In this document: positions 1 to 11,044 of the stretch, piece after piece
Layout: every line of letters starts with the position of its first letter
Numbering within the stretch: the stretch's first letter is position 1
Notes under the pieces: model-generated
What the model was told of the DNA's origin: nothing
What the model saw: the letters and a program-made list of their open reading frames with translations, nothing else
Database searches by the model: none
Assembly (NCBI GenBank): GCA_028023455.1
Contig: JAQFVV010000020.1
Coordinates: forward strand, 12,440,385 to 12,504,384
DNA length: 64,000 nucleotides
Reading direction: 5' to 3'
Origin: Epiperipatus broadwayi
Taxonomy: Eukaryota > Onychophora > Udeonychophora > Euonychophora > Peripatidae
Made by a program: the position numbers and the translations under genes

Positions 1-603
1 TGAAAGAGAATGAAAGTTCTTTCAAAAATGAATTGCTATTTATTTATTATAAAATATATTCAATTTCGGCAAATATAAAGCGAATGTCTAAACAAAAAAG
101 TGCTGACGCAAACGCTTTTTTTCAATTTTACGTTATGGAAAAGTAAAGATTTCTTTTTGCTAAATCTTAAATATTTTTACTAAAATCTTCAATATTTTTC
201 GAAAATAATTTTGTTTTTTTAGTATATTTTTTAAAAAACTATTTTAATTTCTCATTTTATATTTTTTTAGTACTTAAATTACATTCGAAATGAAAATCTC
301 AGTGTTTTTCTTTATTTTCTTTGATCAGGTGGTTTCTTTGTTCTTTCCAGCCAATCAGAATGTCTTTTTCAGCTGAGAGCTGGCTGACAGCCAATCACCA
401 ACAAGGTTCTTCTTTGTTTAGTTTTAAATGCGGTTTTTTTGATTTTTTTACTTGTAAAATAATTCGGAAGAAGGCACCATCTTACAGAACTTTTAAAAAC
501 CTAATCAATAACTGTCAAACGAATATTCTACCATTAAAACTAGCAGAATTAGAGTGACGTCAGATGTCGACGAGATGCCTCGTAAGAGGCGGTTAAAGAA
601 TTA
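1..603. repeat. 0.6-kb interspersed repeat, copy 1
   Basis: Matches 10,166-10,749 in the same orientation along its whole length (by-eye alignment, many substitutions and small indels), so it is a dispersed repeat that may extend left of the window. The right half holds two CCAAT-type boxes (AGCCAATCAG near 350 and GCCAATCACC near 390), a CRE-like TGACGTCA near 555 and a small hairpin GCCTCGTAAGAGGC near 576. The AATCAG-containing CCAAT box is kept in copy 2. This promoter-like composition would suit a solo LTR or the 5' part of a retroelement, but I see no TG...CA ends or target duplication. The open frame at 321-557 is not kept in copy 2, so I do not call it a gene. Confidence 0.75.
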
Positions 604-1169
604 AACAAATAAATGAATTACAATAAATAAATAAACGACCATTGAGTTTATTCAGCTGAACAAGACTAAAGATCAGCTACCTCCAATACACACACCGCAA
701 GCAGTATATAATATAGCATGTCCGTACAACAATTGCCTTGCATCATATTATGGGTAAACAAAGGCAACATTACACACAAGATTCTCACAGCATACTTATG
801 CTTACAACAAACACAAACAGATCCCACACATGCCTCCATCTTTGCACAGCATAGCACCTCCACAGGACACCAGTGCATTCTAGACAATCCTTGAATTGTA
901 TGCAAAGAGCACCATGACTTAAAGATAAAGATCAAAGAAGCCTATTTTATCAATCTGGACTGTAATGCAATGAATAAAAGAGACATTTGTTGCAATCTCC
1001 AAAAAATAGCAAACATAATTTGCATACACTTTGCATTTCTCATATTAATACTTTTATTCTGCAATTTATTTTGCACACAGCTTTTAATGAAGGTATTTCT
1101 TTGAAAGTACTCAACTAAATAAACTCAATGGTCATTTAGTTATTTATTGTAATTCATTTATTAGTTTAA
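601..1169 (+). mobile_element. PLE C-terminal fragment enclosed by 59-bp inverted repeats
   Basis: Inverted repeats of about 59 bp, with roughly seven mismatches, lie at 601-659 and 1,111-1,169 (core TTGAATTACAATAAATA-like ends and CCATTGAGTTTATT). Between them the plus strand carries a decayed C-terminal part of a Penelope-like element. Its GIY-YIG nuclease region reads AVYNIACPYNNC, then YYG, then TRFSQHTYAYNK, closely matching the element at 12-13 kb. An in-frame stop follows YYG and later frames are broken. A hydrophobic tail (1,015-1,070) also parallels that element. The reverse transcriptase is absent. Penelope copies are known to carry terminal repeats in direct or inverted orientation, so a 5'-truncated PLE with an inverted terminal repeat is the likeliest reading. 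A DNA-transposon-like element that captured a PLE piece is the alternative. Confidence 0.7.
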
Positions 1170-2548
1170 CTGATGATTTTATTTGTGTAAAATATATACC
1201 GCATATATACCACTCATTATAAACAAATAATGAAATTCATTATGGTTGAGCCCAAATCAAATTTTCTCCTCTTCTGAAAGTGAAGCTCCTATTCCTATTA
1301 AATATAAACAAACACATACAATTATAAAAGAACTTTCCAATATAATAAAAATTAATAATAGTAAAATTATGAATTTAATTAAATAAATAAATATAAATTT
1401 TTTCACTTAGTTAGATTTTGAAAATTTGAATTGTAGCACAACTACAGAAATTTGCATATGACTTCTTGAATTTTGTAAGTTAGTTTGACCTCTTTGTTTG
1501 CAGAACATAGATGGTTCAGTTTTCCAATGAGGTGTCCTTACACTGACACTTTTTTTTGCTTTGAAGGTTTATTGCACTTTTATTACAAGTTGTGGAGATA
1601 AGACAAGTAAGTCTTCTGTTCTGGTAGTCACATTACCAAGAATCACGGTTCAAGATATGGAAACAATACTTTGAAAGATCTGAAAGGTTAAATCTTGTCA
1701 GAGTTATGTACAACTGATATCGTTGGTAAATCTAGACATAATTTAGTGATTACATCATTTTAAAGAAACTTTTACATATTGCTACAATACATAACAACTT
1801 CAGTTTTTTTTGTAAATTACCAGGATTTTTTCACTTCATGGTAATTTTCTATTAAATTATGAGCTAGAACAATGTTTGACCTTATATTTATTTGTGAAAA
1901 TAATCTACTGGAATTTAGTAGGTAACTGCTGAGTATTTAAAACGATATCTTAAATACTTTTTCCACTTATGGCAACTAAGACTACACATTAAAACTTTTG
2001 TTTTATAATCCCATTTTGTTTTTGCCTTAGAATTTTATTAATCAACTAATTTTGTTTATTACTAAACAAGTATTATTGCCTATGTCCTAATCTGTTTATT
2101 GGATTAGGTAAATTCTCATGAACTTAAAAAAATAATAATTTAAATATTTACTTCTTTTTTAAACATTAGACATTTTCATTTATCTGAATACTATTGTATA
2201 AAAATCATTATAAATTTTGAATATTAATTATACTCCTAATTTTTTTTTAACAATTAAAAAGCGAATTTAAAATCAACAAGAATTTTTTCTTTTCATTATA
2301 ACAATTTACTAATAAATAGTAATTATTAATTCAAGACATTATGTTATTTTTTATTACAATAAATTTTTTAACTTTTATATCACATATTTGTGATCAATAA
2401 AACAACTGTGCATTAATGTTTATTATTCTTTTTTTTATTATTATTATGTGTTCCACCTATAATATTTCTACTTAACAGTGGCAGAAATCTATTATTTGGT
2501 TATTCCATGAATTCTCATATATATATAAAAGATCTAAGCCATCTTATG
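1170..2548. other. AT-rich intergenic, nothing recognised
   Basis: No open frame of note, no SINE box and no repeat shared with the rest of the window was found. It contains homopolymer runs and short AT microsatellites only. Confidence 0.5.
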
Positions 2549-2619
2549 CATCATTGGTACTTTTGATTTACAATTTATGTATCCTGGAATATATAAATTG
2601 TAAATCAAAAGTATCAATG
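2549..2619. repeat. Short inverted repeat (28-bp arms)
   Basis: Arms ATCATTGGTACTTTTGATTT... and its near-perfect complement (one mismatch) flank a loop of about 14 nt. The hairpin ends about 12 bp before the left LTR of the element starting at 2,631, separated by a TA microsatellite. It may be a small MITE or foldback; no clear target duplication is seen. Confidence 0.65.
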
Positions 2620-2630
2620 ATATATATATA

Positions 2631-4847
2631 ATAACGATCCAGAGAGATGTCTTAACATAGAGCTTAACGTATCTACTACAGGGCACCACTAGGTATTTGA
2701 ACCTAGAAAATTTATAAAGTAGGCAGATATGTAAGTCAAAAAAAAATTTTATTTTTATTTTATAAATTTTGATTCCGGTCGTTAGCCCATTGTCACTAGC
2801 TCAGTGGAATAGCAGAGATTTATATTTTATAATAAATTCTTATCTAAGAATATATATATAAAAAGAATAAAATAAGCCACTGCCAATAATTATACACACA
2901 AACATTTATTTATGCACATATATAAAAAATTTAGCATTATTATTTAGTATGTTTACTTTATCATTTAACTACATTTTTAACTTTTATTTTAACATTTTAA
3001 TTTACATTTTAATTTTTATAAATTTACATTTTAATTTTTATAAGTTTGCACAGATGGGTTTATAAAAGTTTGTTTTATAATGTTGAGTATAGATCGGTTA
3101 CATAAATTACACGGTTAAAACATTTCAAAATAAACATAAATGATCAAAATATAAAATCATTGGTGGAATTGCAGAGGGAAATTTATAAGAAACCCAATGG
3201 CATATATCATAAGATGCCGCATTGACACCAATAACTTAAAAGACATCTGAATAAATACATTTTAGATACTCACCATGAGGTATCATTATTTACCAAATGT
3301 CTATATATTTTGATCAAATATGAAACCAAAAACATAATTAACCGATAATGAATCCATGCAAGCATCTATACCTAACTTAAATTTAATGCATTTTTATTTA
3401 GAGTGTTGAGTATGAATAGACTACATAGATTGCATTTGAAAAGAAAATATTTTATCCCTTATTTAACCTTAGGCCAAAAGTTCGCAGTCAAACCAATGTC
3501 AATCCATCTGATATATTGATGCATTCAATGTAACACGAATACGACAGCACAAAATAGGTTAAGAGAAGAAATTGCCTCTCATCAGATAGGAATATTACAT
3601 CTATCTGATGAGAAGAGCAATAAAAAAAAACTCCATAGGAAAGGACTGCAGTCATTTTGCCGACTTACGATCGCATTCCATAGGCAAAAAGGAAGTGTGT
3701 GGCGTATAAAGCGATTCTGCCCATAGCGAATCTCGTACTACATGTACTAATTACACCAATATATCCAATCCCTTGACCCAATTTAACTACAAAACAAATA
3801 ACCTAAGATTACCCTTCCCTAATATAACTTTACAAAACTATATAGCCATTCATGCCTGACTTAAGTTTAACATTTATATAATTTAATTTAACGAAAAACA
3901 GAAATCATAATAAAAACTTAAAAGAACAAAAAAAAATGGAAATGATTTTACAAAAGAAATACATCAAATTAAAATTACTTATTAATAAATAAAGTTGGTC
4001 AGATAGGATTCTATTTCTATAAATTCAATATTGGGAAAAAGTTTACATTTGAGAGTTTTTAGTGTTTTCAAATTAATATTCATTTAAGTTCATAACGTGC
4101 TTACGGTTTTAGAAATGTTCATTAGTTATATACTTCTTACTGTTTTAGAAAAGTTCATCCTTTACAGTTGCTTGCCATTTAGAATCCAGCGTTAAATCCC
4201 CCGATGATCCTGTGGTCCTCAATATAAGAAAAGTGATGTTTCATTTTTCTTATTTTTTATAACAACTGAAGGAATTGAAAGTGCATCTTTCAATCCCATC
4301 ATCTTCAACTCTCCGACTTAACACATCTCAGTCCTCTCTTAAATTTTCTTCAATCACTAAAAATTTATTTCCAAACTTTTTTCTTTTATATGTAACTTTA
4401 GAATTCAATGAACATTACATCATCGATGATGATGATCCTTCCATTGAGGTCCGATTTCCTGATGGATTTTTTTCATTGCCTATTAGTTTCTATTGTTTTC
4501 CTATCTGACCATTGCTTATACATTTAAATGCCCAAGGGCTAGTTCACTTGAACTAATTAAAATAATCATTTCCATTTTTCAATAACATTAATTAATTTGT
4601 TTTGTACAAACTTAGATATATTTTTATCTTTAAATCTTTACTGAAAATTTAGTTTTAAAATACTTTTTCTTTAATAAAGTTTGTTTAATAATTTTTTTCA
4701 TCTGTGCAATTTTATATATATACGAGTTTAATATAAAATTTCAATTTTCAATTTTTAATTCTTAAAAAAGAAGTTTTTATTTGCGAATTTTATTTTTTCA
4801 TGTTTAATAATAAAAAAAATAATGTTATGTCATATGGGCCCATTACA
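2631..4847 (-). repeat. 3' LTR (left copy)
   Basis: About 2,217 bp, aligning end to end with 5,551-7,755. It carries the conserved hairpin described separately (3,577-3,612). Differences from the 5' LTR are scattered substitutions and small indels, so the insertion is not fresh. The 77-codon open stretch at 4,275-4,508 starts with TTG and has a counterpart in the other LTR, but the two copies differ at many amino acids, so I do not treat it as a gene. Confidence 0.85.
3577..3612. repeat. Conserved stem-loop inside the LTR (left copy)
   Basis: CTCATCAGATAG and CTATCTGATGAG form a 12-bp perfect stem with an 11-nt loop, and further pairing extends outward with one bulge. The same hairpin is at about 6,496-6,530 in the right LTR with both arms intact, so it survived divergence of the LTRs. 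Confidence 0.7.
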
Positions 4848-5529
4848 TATCAGTAAACTTGCTTAAAAAAAATAAACAAAAAAAAAATTTTACTTAGGGT
4901 TAGTAATTACGGTACACGATTAACAAAAATTTACAAAACATTCAGTTAGTATAAAGACTATATACAAAAAAATGTTTACTATCATTTTCCTAAGGACCAT
5001 CATGATTATGCCTCCTCCCCCCAAGAGTTCTATTGTTTTATAGATTTTATTTTTACACACGGCATGACAAGCAAATTTTATAAATTTATTTAAGAAGGTT
5101 GCATTGAAGTAAATATGTTTTAAGAAATAATGGGTTTATACGTGTATATTTGCAGCACAATTATAAATACCACCAACTTATTTATGACTCATTGAAATGC
5201 ATACATAGGGTTACACTGAAGTAATTCTCAAAGGTACTCATTGTAAGGTACCACATTTCACTCATAAACTTATGTGGCTGTGCACGCCTATACACATTAA
5301 AGCATAATATATATTAACAAAAAAAAACATTAATTGCAACCTTTTGACCTTCTTTTTAACAAAGTACAATTTAAAATTATTTATACTTTCTCATGTTTAA
5401 TATATGTGCAATTTCTTTCTGGCAGCACTTTTATAAGATTTAAAGTATACGACTTTATGTAACCAGATAAAAATATTTCATTTTGGAAAAAGAAATTTAC
5501 TCAGGTGCCCTTGTGGTTTATCAAAGATT
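4848..5529 (-). other. Short internal region of the LTR element, with candidate polypurine tract
   Basis: About 680 bp of AT-rich sequence with no recognisable coding capacity on either strand. On the minus strand a purine run CTTGGGGGGAGGAGG (plus-strand positions 5,011-5,025) resembles a polypurine tract, but it lies about 165 bp upstream of the 3' LTR instead of abutting it. Either the true tract is degenerate, or a 3' untranslated segment or insertion separates the two. Confidence 0.5.
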
Positions 5530-5547
5530 GCCCCACATTGGGTGCCA
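5530..5547 (-). other. Primer-binding site, tRNA-Lys type
   Basis: The minus strand reads TGGCACCCAATGTGGGGC, three bases after the end of the 5' LTR. It resembles the primer site complementary to the 3' end of tRNA-Lys (consensus TGGCGCCCAACGTGGGGC) at 16 of 18 positions. This sets the element's orientation and LTR boundary. Confidence 0.8.
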
Positions 5548-5550
5548 ATT

Positions 5551-7755
5551 ATAACAATGCGGAGAGATGTCTTAACATAGAGCTTAACATATCTACACTA
5601 CAGGGCTCCACTAGACATTTGAACTTAGAAAATTTATAAAATAGGCAGATACATAAGTAAAAAAAAAAATTATTTTTATTTTATATATTTTGATTCCGGT
5701 CGTTAGCTTATTGTCACTAGCTCAGTGGAATAGCAGAGATTTATATTTTATAATAAATTCTTATCTAAGAATATATAAAAAAAGAATAAAATAAGCCATT
5801 GCTAATAATTATACACACAAACATTTATTTACGCACATATATAAAAAATTTAGCATTATTATTTAGTATGTTTACTTTATCATTTAACTACATTTTTAAC
5901 TTTTATTTTAACATTTTAATTTATATTTTAATTTTTATAAATTTACATTTTAATTTTTATAAGTTCGCACAGATGGGTTTATAAAAGTTTGTTTTATAAT
6001 GTTAAGTATAGATCGGTTACATATATTACATGGTTAAAACATTTCAAAATAAACATAAACGATCAAAATATAAAATCATTGGTGGAATTGCAGAGGGAAA
6101 TTTATAAGAAACCCAACGGCATTTATCATAAGATGCCGCATTGACACCAATAACTTAAAAGACATCCGAATAAATACATTTTAGATACCATAAGGTATCA
6201 TTGTTTACCGAATGTCTATATATTTTGATCAAATATGAAAACCAAAAACATAATTAACCGATAACGAATCCATGCAAGCGTCTATACCCAACTTAAATTT
6301 AATGCATTTTTATTTAGAGTGTTGAGTATACATAGACTACATAGATTGCATTTAAAAAGAAAATATTTTATCCCCTATTTAACCTTAGGCCAAAAGTTCG
6401 CAGTCAAACCAATGTCAATCCATGTGATATATCGATGCATTCAATGTAACATGAATACGGCAGCTCAAAATAGGTTAAAAGAAGAAATTGCCTCTCATCA
6501 GATAGGAATACTACATCTATCTGATGAGAAGAGCAATAAAACAAAACTCCATAGGAAAGGACTGCAGTCATTTTGCCGACTTACGGTCGTATTCTATAGG
6601 CAAAAAGGAAGTATGCGGCGTATAAACAATTCTGCCCATAGCGAATCTCGTACTACATCTACTAATTACACCAATATATCCAATCTGTTGACCCAATTTA
6701 ACTACAAAACAAATAACCTAAGATTACCTTCCTCTAATATAACTTTACAAATCTATATTACCATTCACGCCCGACTTAAGTTTAACATTTATATAATTTA
6801 ATTTAACGAAAAACAGAAATCATAATAAAAACTTAAAAGAACAAAAAAAAATGAAAATGATTTTACAAAAGAAATACATCAAATTAAAATTACTTATTAA
6901 TAAATAAAGTTGGTCAGATAGGATTCTATTTCTATAAATTCAATATTGGGAAAAAGTTTATATTTGAGCATTTTTAGTGTTTTCAAATTAATATTCATTT
7001 CAGTTCATAACATGCTTATGGTTTTAGAAATGTTCATTAGTTATAAACTTCTTACTGTTTTAGAAAAGTTTATCCTTTACAGTTGCTTGCCATTTAGAAT
7101 CCAGCGTTAAATCCCCCGATGATTCTGTGGTCCTCAATATAAGAAAAGCGATGTTTCATTTTTTTTATAACAACTGAAGGAATTGAAACTGCGTCTTTCA
7201 ATCCCTTCATCTCCAACTCTCCGACTTAACACATTTCAGTCCTCTCTTAAATTTTCTTCAATCACTAAAAATTTATTTCCAAACTTTTTTCTTTTATATG
7301 TAACTTTAGGATTCTATGAACATTACGGCATCGATGATGATGATCCTTCCATTGAGATCCGATTTCCCGATGGATTTCTTTCATTGGCTATTAGTTTCTA
7401 TTGTTTTCATATCTGACCATTGCTTATACATTTAAATGCCCAAGGGCTAGTTCACTTGGACTAATTAAAATAATCATTTCCATTTTTCAATAACATTAAT
7501 TAATTTGTTTTGTTCAAACTTAGATATATTTTTATCTTTAAATCTTTACTGAAAATTTAGTTTTAAAATAATTTTTCTTTAATAAAGTTTGTTTAATAAT
7601 TTTTTTCATCTGTGCAATTTTATATATATACAAGTTTAATATAGAATTTTAATTTTCAATTTTTAATTCTTAAAAAAGAAGTTTTATTTGCGAATTTTTA
7701 TTTTTTCATGTTTAATAATAAAAAAAATAATGTAACGTCGTATGTGCCCGTTACA
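5551..7755 (-). repeat. 5' LTR (right copy)
   Basis: About 2,205 bp; partner of 2,631-4,847. The plus-strand 160-codon open stretch at 6,319-6,801 has a GTG start and is cut by an in-frame TGA in the other LTR, so it is probably not protein coding. Its long openness may reflect low TAA/TAG density here. Confidence 0.85.
6496..6530. repeat. Conserved stem-loop inside the LTR (right copy)
   Basis: Same 12-bp stem as at 3,577-3,612; a loop base differs while both arms are unchanged. Confidence 0.7.
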
Positions 7756-8420
7756 ATATATATATATATAATAATTCTTAGTGAAGGTTTAATAGATTTT
7801 CAACAAGGAAATGGAAATGTTCTTTTATAACATAATAACTTAAAACTTTGAAATTGAATTTCGTCAAATATGATAGATAAGCGATGTCCATATTATTGCA
7901 ATATATATGTTCTTTGGGGTAAAGATTTGTTAAACATATAAAAATAAATAATCACACTTTCAGCTAAGAAGCAATGGGGTTCTTGTCTTTCAACTACTAG
8001 TCTCTCTATCTACAAATGGCTTATATGGTGTTAAACTTAGTTTACAAAAACAATATTTAAAATATTGGTGGGATTTTCTATGTATATTTAAATTTCAGAT
8101 ATATGTAATCAGGAAAATAATCAATTAGAAATTGGCTTTGCCGACTAAAATAATGTCATCTTGTAATAGAATTTTTCACCCATCTTTAAATGAAAATAAT
8201 AATTCAAAAACAAGTAATCTGAGAAAAAAATAACATTATTTATGCAATGCCAATTTTGAAATCAAATAAACAGATGAAATATGTTGGTAAAAATTTGAGA
8301 ACAATATATTTACTGTATAAGCTGGAAATTATTAGATTCATTATGAATATAGTAATAATATTTGATTTCTAAAATACTTTTAATATGGTTCAGACTTTAT
8401 TAATGATATCTGTTTGTGTT
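7756..8420. other. AT-rich intergenic
   Basis: Begins with a TA microsatellite at the LTR-element junction. Nothing else was recognised. Confidence 0.5.
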
Positions 8421-8995
8421 TGGTTAGGCTTGCAGGTTTGTTTCCAAACCAACAGATATAAAAAGAACAACTATTCAGCAATTAATATGTACAATTTATT
8501 AGTACAAAATATATACACACGTTAGTTAAACAAATGTACAAATACAGTTGATAGACTTCACTGCTGAGATAGTGATGTGGAGTATGGAACTCGCTTCCAG
8601 CCAATGATTAGCCTGCATTGTGAGTTCTAGTAAGACTCCTCCACCTATGTAGTTAGCTTGCCTTGAGTCAGCTCTAGTTCAGACATAGCAGTTTCCAGTC
8701 CATAGGTGGACTTGCCTCACTGCATGAACATTGCAATAATGACTAGACAAATACCTTTGCTAATGGCAGAAGGTTTAATGGAGAGCATGTTCTGTCATTC
8801 AGGTTAACAGAAGTAATTGCTCTCTACCTTGCTTTCAAAAGGCTGACTATTTAAAGGCAGATCCCCTACCTTACTGGAAACACACAGATTTAGTGCGCAT
8901 CAGTGAAGGTTTTAATCCCATTGGATAGCAACTGGGTGCTAGCCAATCAGGCAAGGAATCTGGAATAGTCCATTTCTGAAGGCAGGGACAGATAT
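8421..8995. other. GC-richer island of unknown origin
   Basis: This block is visibly less AT-rich than its flanks. It contains a small hairpin GGTTTGTTTCCAAACC near 8,434, an inverted pair TCCACCTATG/CATAGGTGGA (8,639 and 8,701) and a CCAAT box near 8,942. There is no long open frame and no clear termini. It could be a solo LTR or part of an older repeat, but I could not find a second copy in the window. Confidence 0.35.
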
Positions 8996-9615
8996 GACAA
9001 TATCAATAAAAAAATCTAATACAATAATTCAGGAAGTTTACAATTTACTTACATTTATTACTATATGAGTGATCTAGATAGCAGTTACAAAAACACACAC
9101 ACACACACATATACAATTTAAAAGAAAATATTTTTTTATGTCAACATAAGAATGAAAGGATAATAAAAATGATTAAAGTCAACCTAGTCAGAAGAAATAG
9201 ATATGTTTCATTCTGTAAACACTATGAAAATTTAAATGACAAAGAATTGATATATTGGTATTGGGGACAATAAAAATATATAATTATTAAAAGGGAATAT
9301 ACTATTTTTAGCTGAAGATAATATAAAAATCTATACACTAATAATGATCAGAAAAATAAAGTATTAAACAGGCGAAGTATCCCATATATTAAATAAAGTG
9401 AAATGAAATAATAATTAAATCTATGAAAAATAAGAAAGTTTCCATAATGATGAAAGCATTATGCATATTTTAAAAGAAATAACTGACAAAATAGAAAAAT
9501 AATAAAGTTATATACCCAACAAATAAGTGACTAACACGTATATTCAGAAAGAAATAATTACTGATATTAATAGTTGAGAAAACTCAATAAACACCGTATT
9601 AAAAATTAATTTTCA
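8996..9615. other. AT-rich intergenic with a (CA)n run
   Basis: A CA dinucleotide microsatellite is at about 9,093-9,110. No gene was seen. Confidence 0.5.
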
Positions 9616-9741
9616 ATCAAGCATTGGTGACCTAGCGATTAGCATAGCTGCTTCCTTAGCATAGCTGCCTTCCAAGCAGCTGGCCCAGATTCGCTTCCCA
9701 GTCAACGCTTTGACATATAATAATAATAATAATAATAATAA
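9616..9741 (+). mobile_element. tRNA-derived SINE, family C
   Basis: tRNA-like head AGCATTGGTGACCTAGCG (A-box region) and B box GATTCGCTTCCC, followed by the GCTTTGACATATA tail and a (TAA)n microsatellite to 9,741. It has an internal tandem duplication of about 20 bp around AGCATAGCTGC. It matches 21,655-21,739 and 38,781-38,867, which lie on the opposite strand. Confidence 0.75.
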
Positions 9742-10165
9742 TTTTCAGTTGCATAAAATTAATGTATTTATTAAAATCATTACAAATTATTCACAAATCA
9801 TTTTGAGAGTGAAGACAACAAAAAACAACAGTCTTGATTTAATCATGGTTTTATCACAACAAACCTCCTCTAAATATTAAAATAATGTACATGTGTGTGT
9901 ATATATATATATAAAGATCAATAATTACAAATAGCCATTCTACGTTGATCTTCTATATTAGAAAACAATTTTGGATTGTGTCTAAAGTATGAAATATTAA
10001 CCTTTTAACCGCTAATTTTATTATTGGTTGTATCAGATAAAAATCAAATCTTTTAATTGGCCAACTCACAAACTGAAGACAAAGCCTATTGTTAAAACAT
10101 ATTCGCCTATAATATTAAATTCAACTCAGATACGTTTATAAAAAGTATATTATTAATTTTTCAGG
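9742..10165. other. AT-rich intergenic
   Basis: A TA run lies near 9,900. No gene or recognised repeat was seen. Confidence 0.5.
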
Positions 10166-10749
10166 TTATGAAGAGAACGAAAGTTCTTTCAAAAATAAAT
10201 TGCTATTTATTTATTCTAAAATATTCAATATCGGCAACATAAAAGCTATAATATAAACAAAAAGATCGACTTTTACGTTATAGAAAAGTAAATATTTCTT
10301 TTTACTACATCTTCAATATTTTTACTTAAATCTTCAATATTTTTTGAAAATAATTTTGTTTTTTTATTATTCTCTCTGAAAATAATTTTAATTTCTCAAA
10401 ATATTCTTTTATAATAATTTAAATCGTATTCGAAATGAAAATCTCAGCGTTTTTCTTTATTTTCTTTGATCAGGCAGTTTCTTTGTTCTTTCCAGCCAAT
10501 CAGAATGTCTTTTTCGGCTGAGAGCATGCTAAGAACCAATCACAAATAATGTTCCTTCTTTGTTTAGGTTTAAATGCGTTTTTTTTTATTTTTTACTTGT
10601 AAAATAAATCGGAAGATGGCACCATCTTACAGAACTTTTAAAAACGAATTCAATACGTGTTTAACGAATATTTTCGTATAAAAACTGGCTGAGTTAGAGT
10701 GATGTCAGATGTCGATGAGGAGCCTAGTAAGAGGCGGGGAAAGAGTTAA
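10166..10749. repeat. 0.6-kb interspersed repeat, copy 2
   Basis: Same family and orientation as 1-603. The CCAAT box (AGCCAATCAG) and the GCCTAGTAAGAGGC-like end are kept. The CRE-like site is changed to TGATGTCA. The right boundary near 10,749 marks where the two copies diverge. Confidence 0.75.
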
Positions 10750-10937
10750 GATATGGATTTATAATATCAAATTCAGGAAAATATTTATCAAATGCACCGC
10801 CAATGATTAGATGAAATAATAGAACAAAAAAAAATTAATATTGATAAATACAAAACTAAAAAAACAAAAATAAATAATGACTTTTCAGATACGACTGTTT
10901 TTCAAAATAATACTCCTGAATTTCAGGAAATGTCTTT

Positions 10938-11044
10938 CATTGGTGGTCGAGAGGTCAGCGCGACTGCCTTGCATTAGCAGGCAGTTGCCCGGGTTGCGCG
11001 TTCGCGTCCCGGCCGATGCTATAACACTTAAAAAAAAAAAAAAA
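10938..11044 (+). mobile_element. tRNA-derived SINE, family A, with A tail
   Basis: tRNA-Leu/Ser-like head (TGGTCGAGAGGTCAGCGCGA is the A-box/D-arm region), B box GCGTTCGCGTCCCGG, then CCGATGCTAT and a poly(A) run. It is near-identical to 46,065-46,172. The open frame across it is accidental. Confidence 0.8.

Larger units (their letters stand above)
2631..7755 (-). mobile_element. Non-autonomous LTR retrotransposon with 2.2-kb LTRs
   Basis: Two direct repeats (2,631-4,847 and 5,551-7,755), about 2.2 kb each and highly similar, enclose only about 0.7 kb. Next to the inner end of the right copy lies an 18-nt primer-binding site on the minus strand, so the element runs right to left: 5' LTR 5,551-7,755, 3' LTR 2,631-4,847. 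LTR ends read TGTAAC... and ...GTTAT on the minus strand. The flanks show ATATA on both sides (2,626-2,630 and 7,756-7,760), consistent with a 5-bp target duplication, but they lie in TA microsatellite and carry little information. No gag, protease, RT or integrase is visible, so it must be mobilised in trans, like a LARD/TRIM-type element. Confidence 0.85.

Noticed and set aside
3590-3625. CTGATGAG in the LTR hairpin as a hammerhead ribozyme
   Set aside because: Downstream lacks a stem II closing into GAAA and a cleavage-site stem on either strand; the match is only the short first core element.
4275-4508. 77-codon open frame present in both LTRs as a conserved gene
   Set aside because: It starts with TTG, has no ATG, and the two copies differ at about eleven amino acids with no sign of constraint; it is antisense to the LTR.
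6319-6801. 160-codon open frame in the right LTR
   Set aside because: GTG start, no recognisable domain, and an in-frame stop at the matching place in the left LTR.
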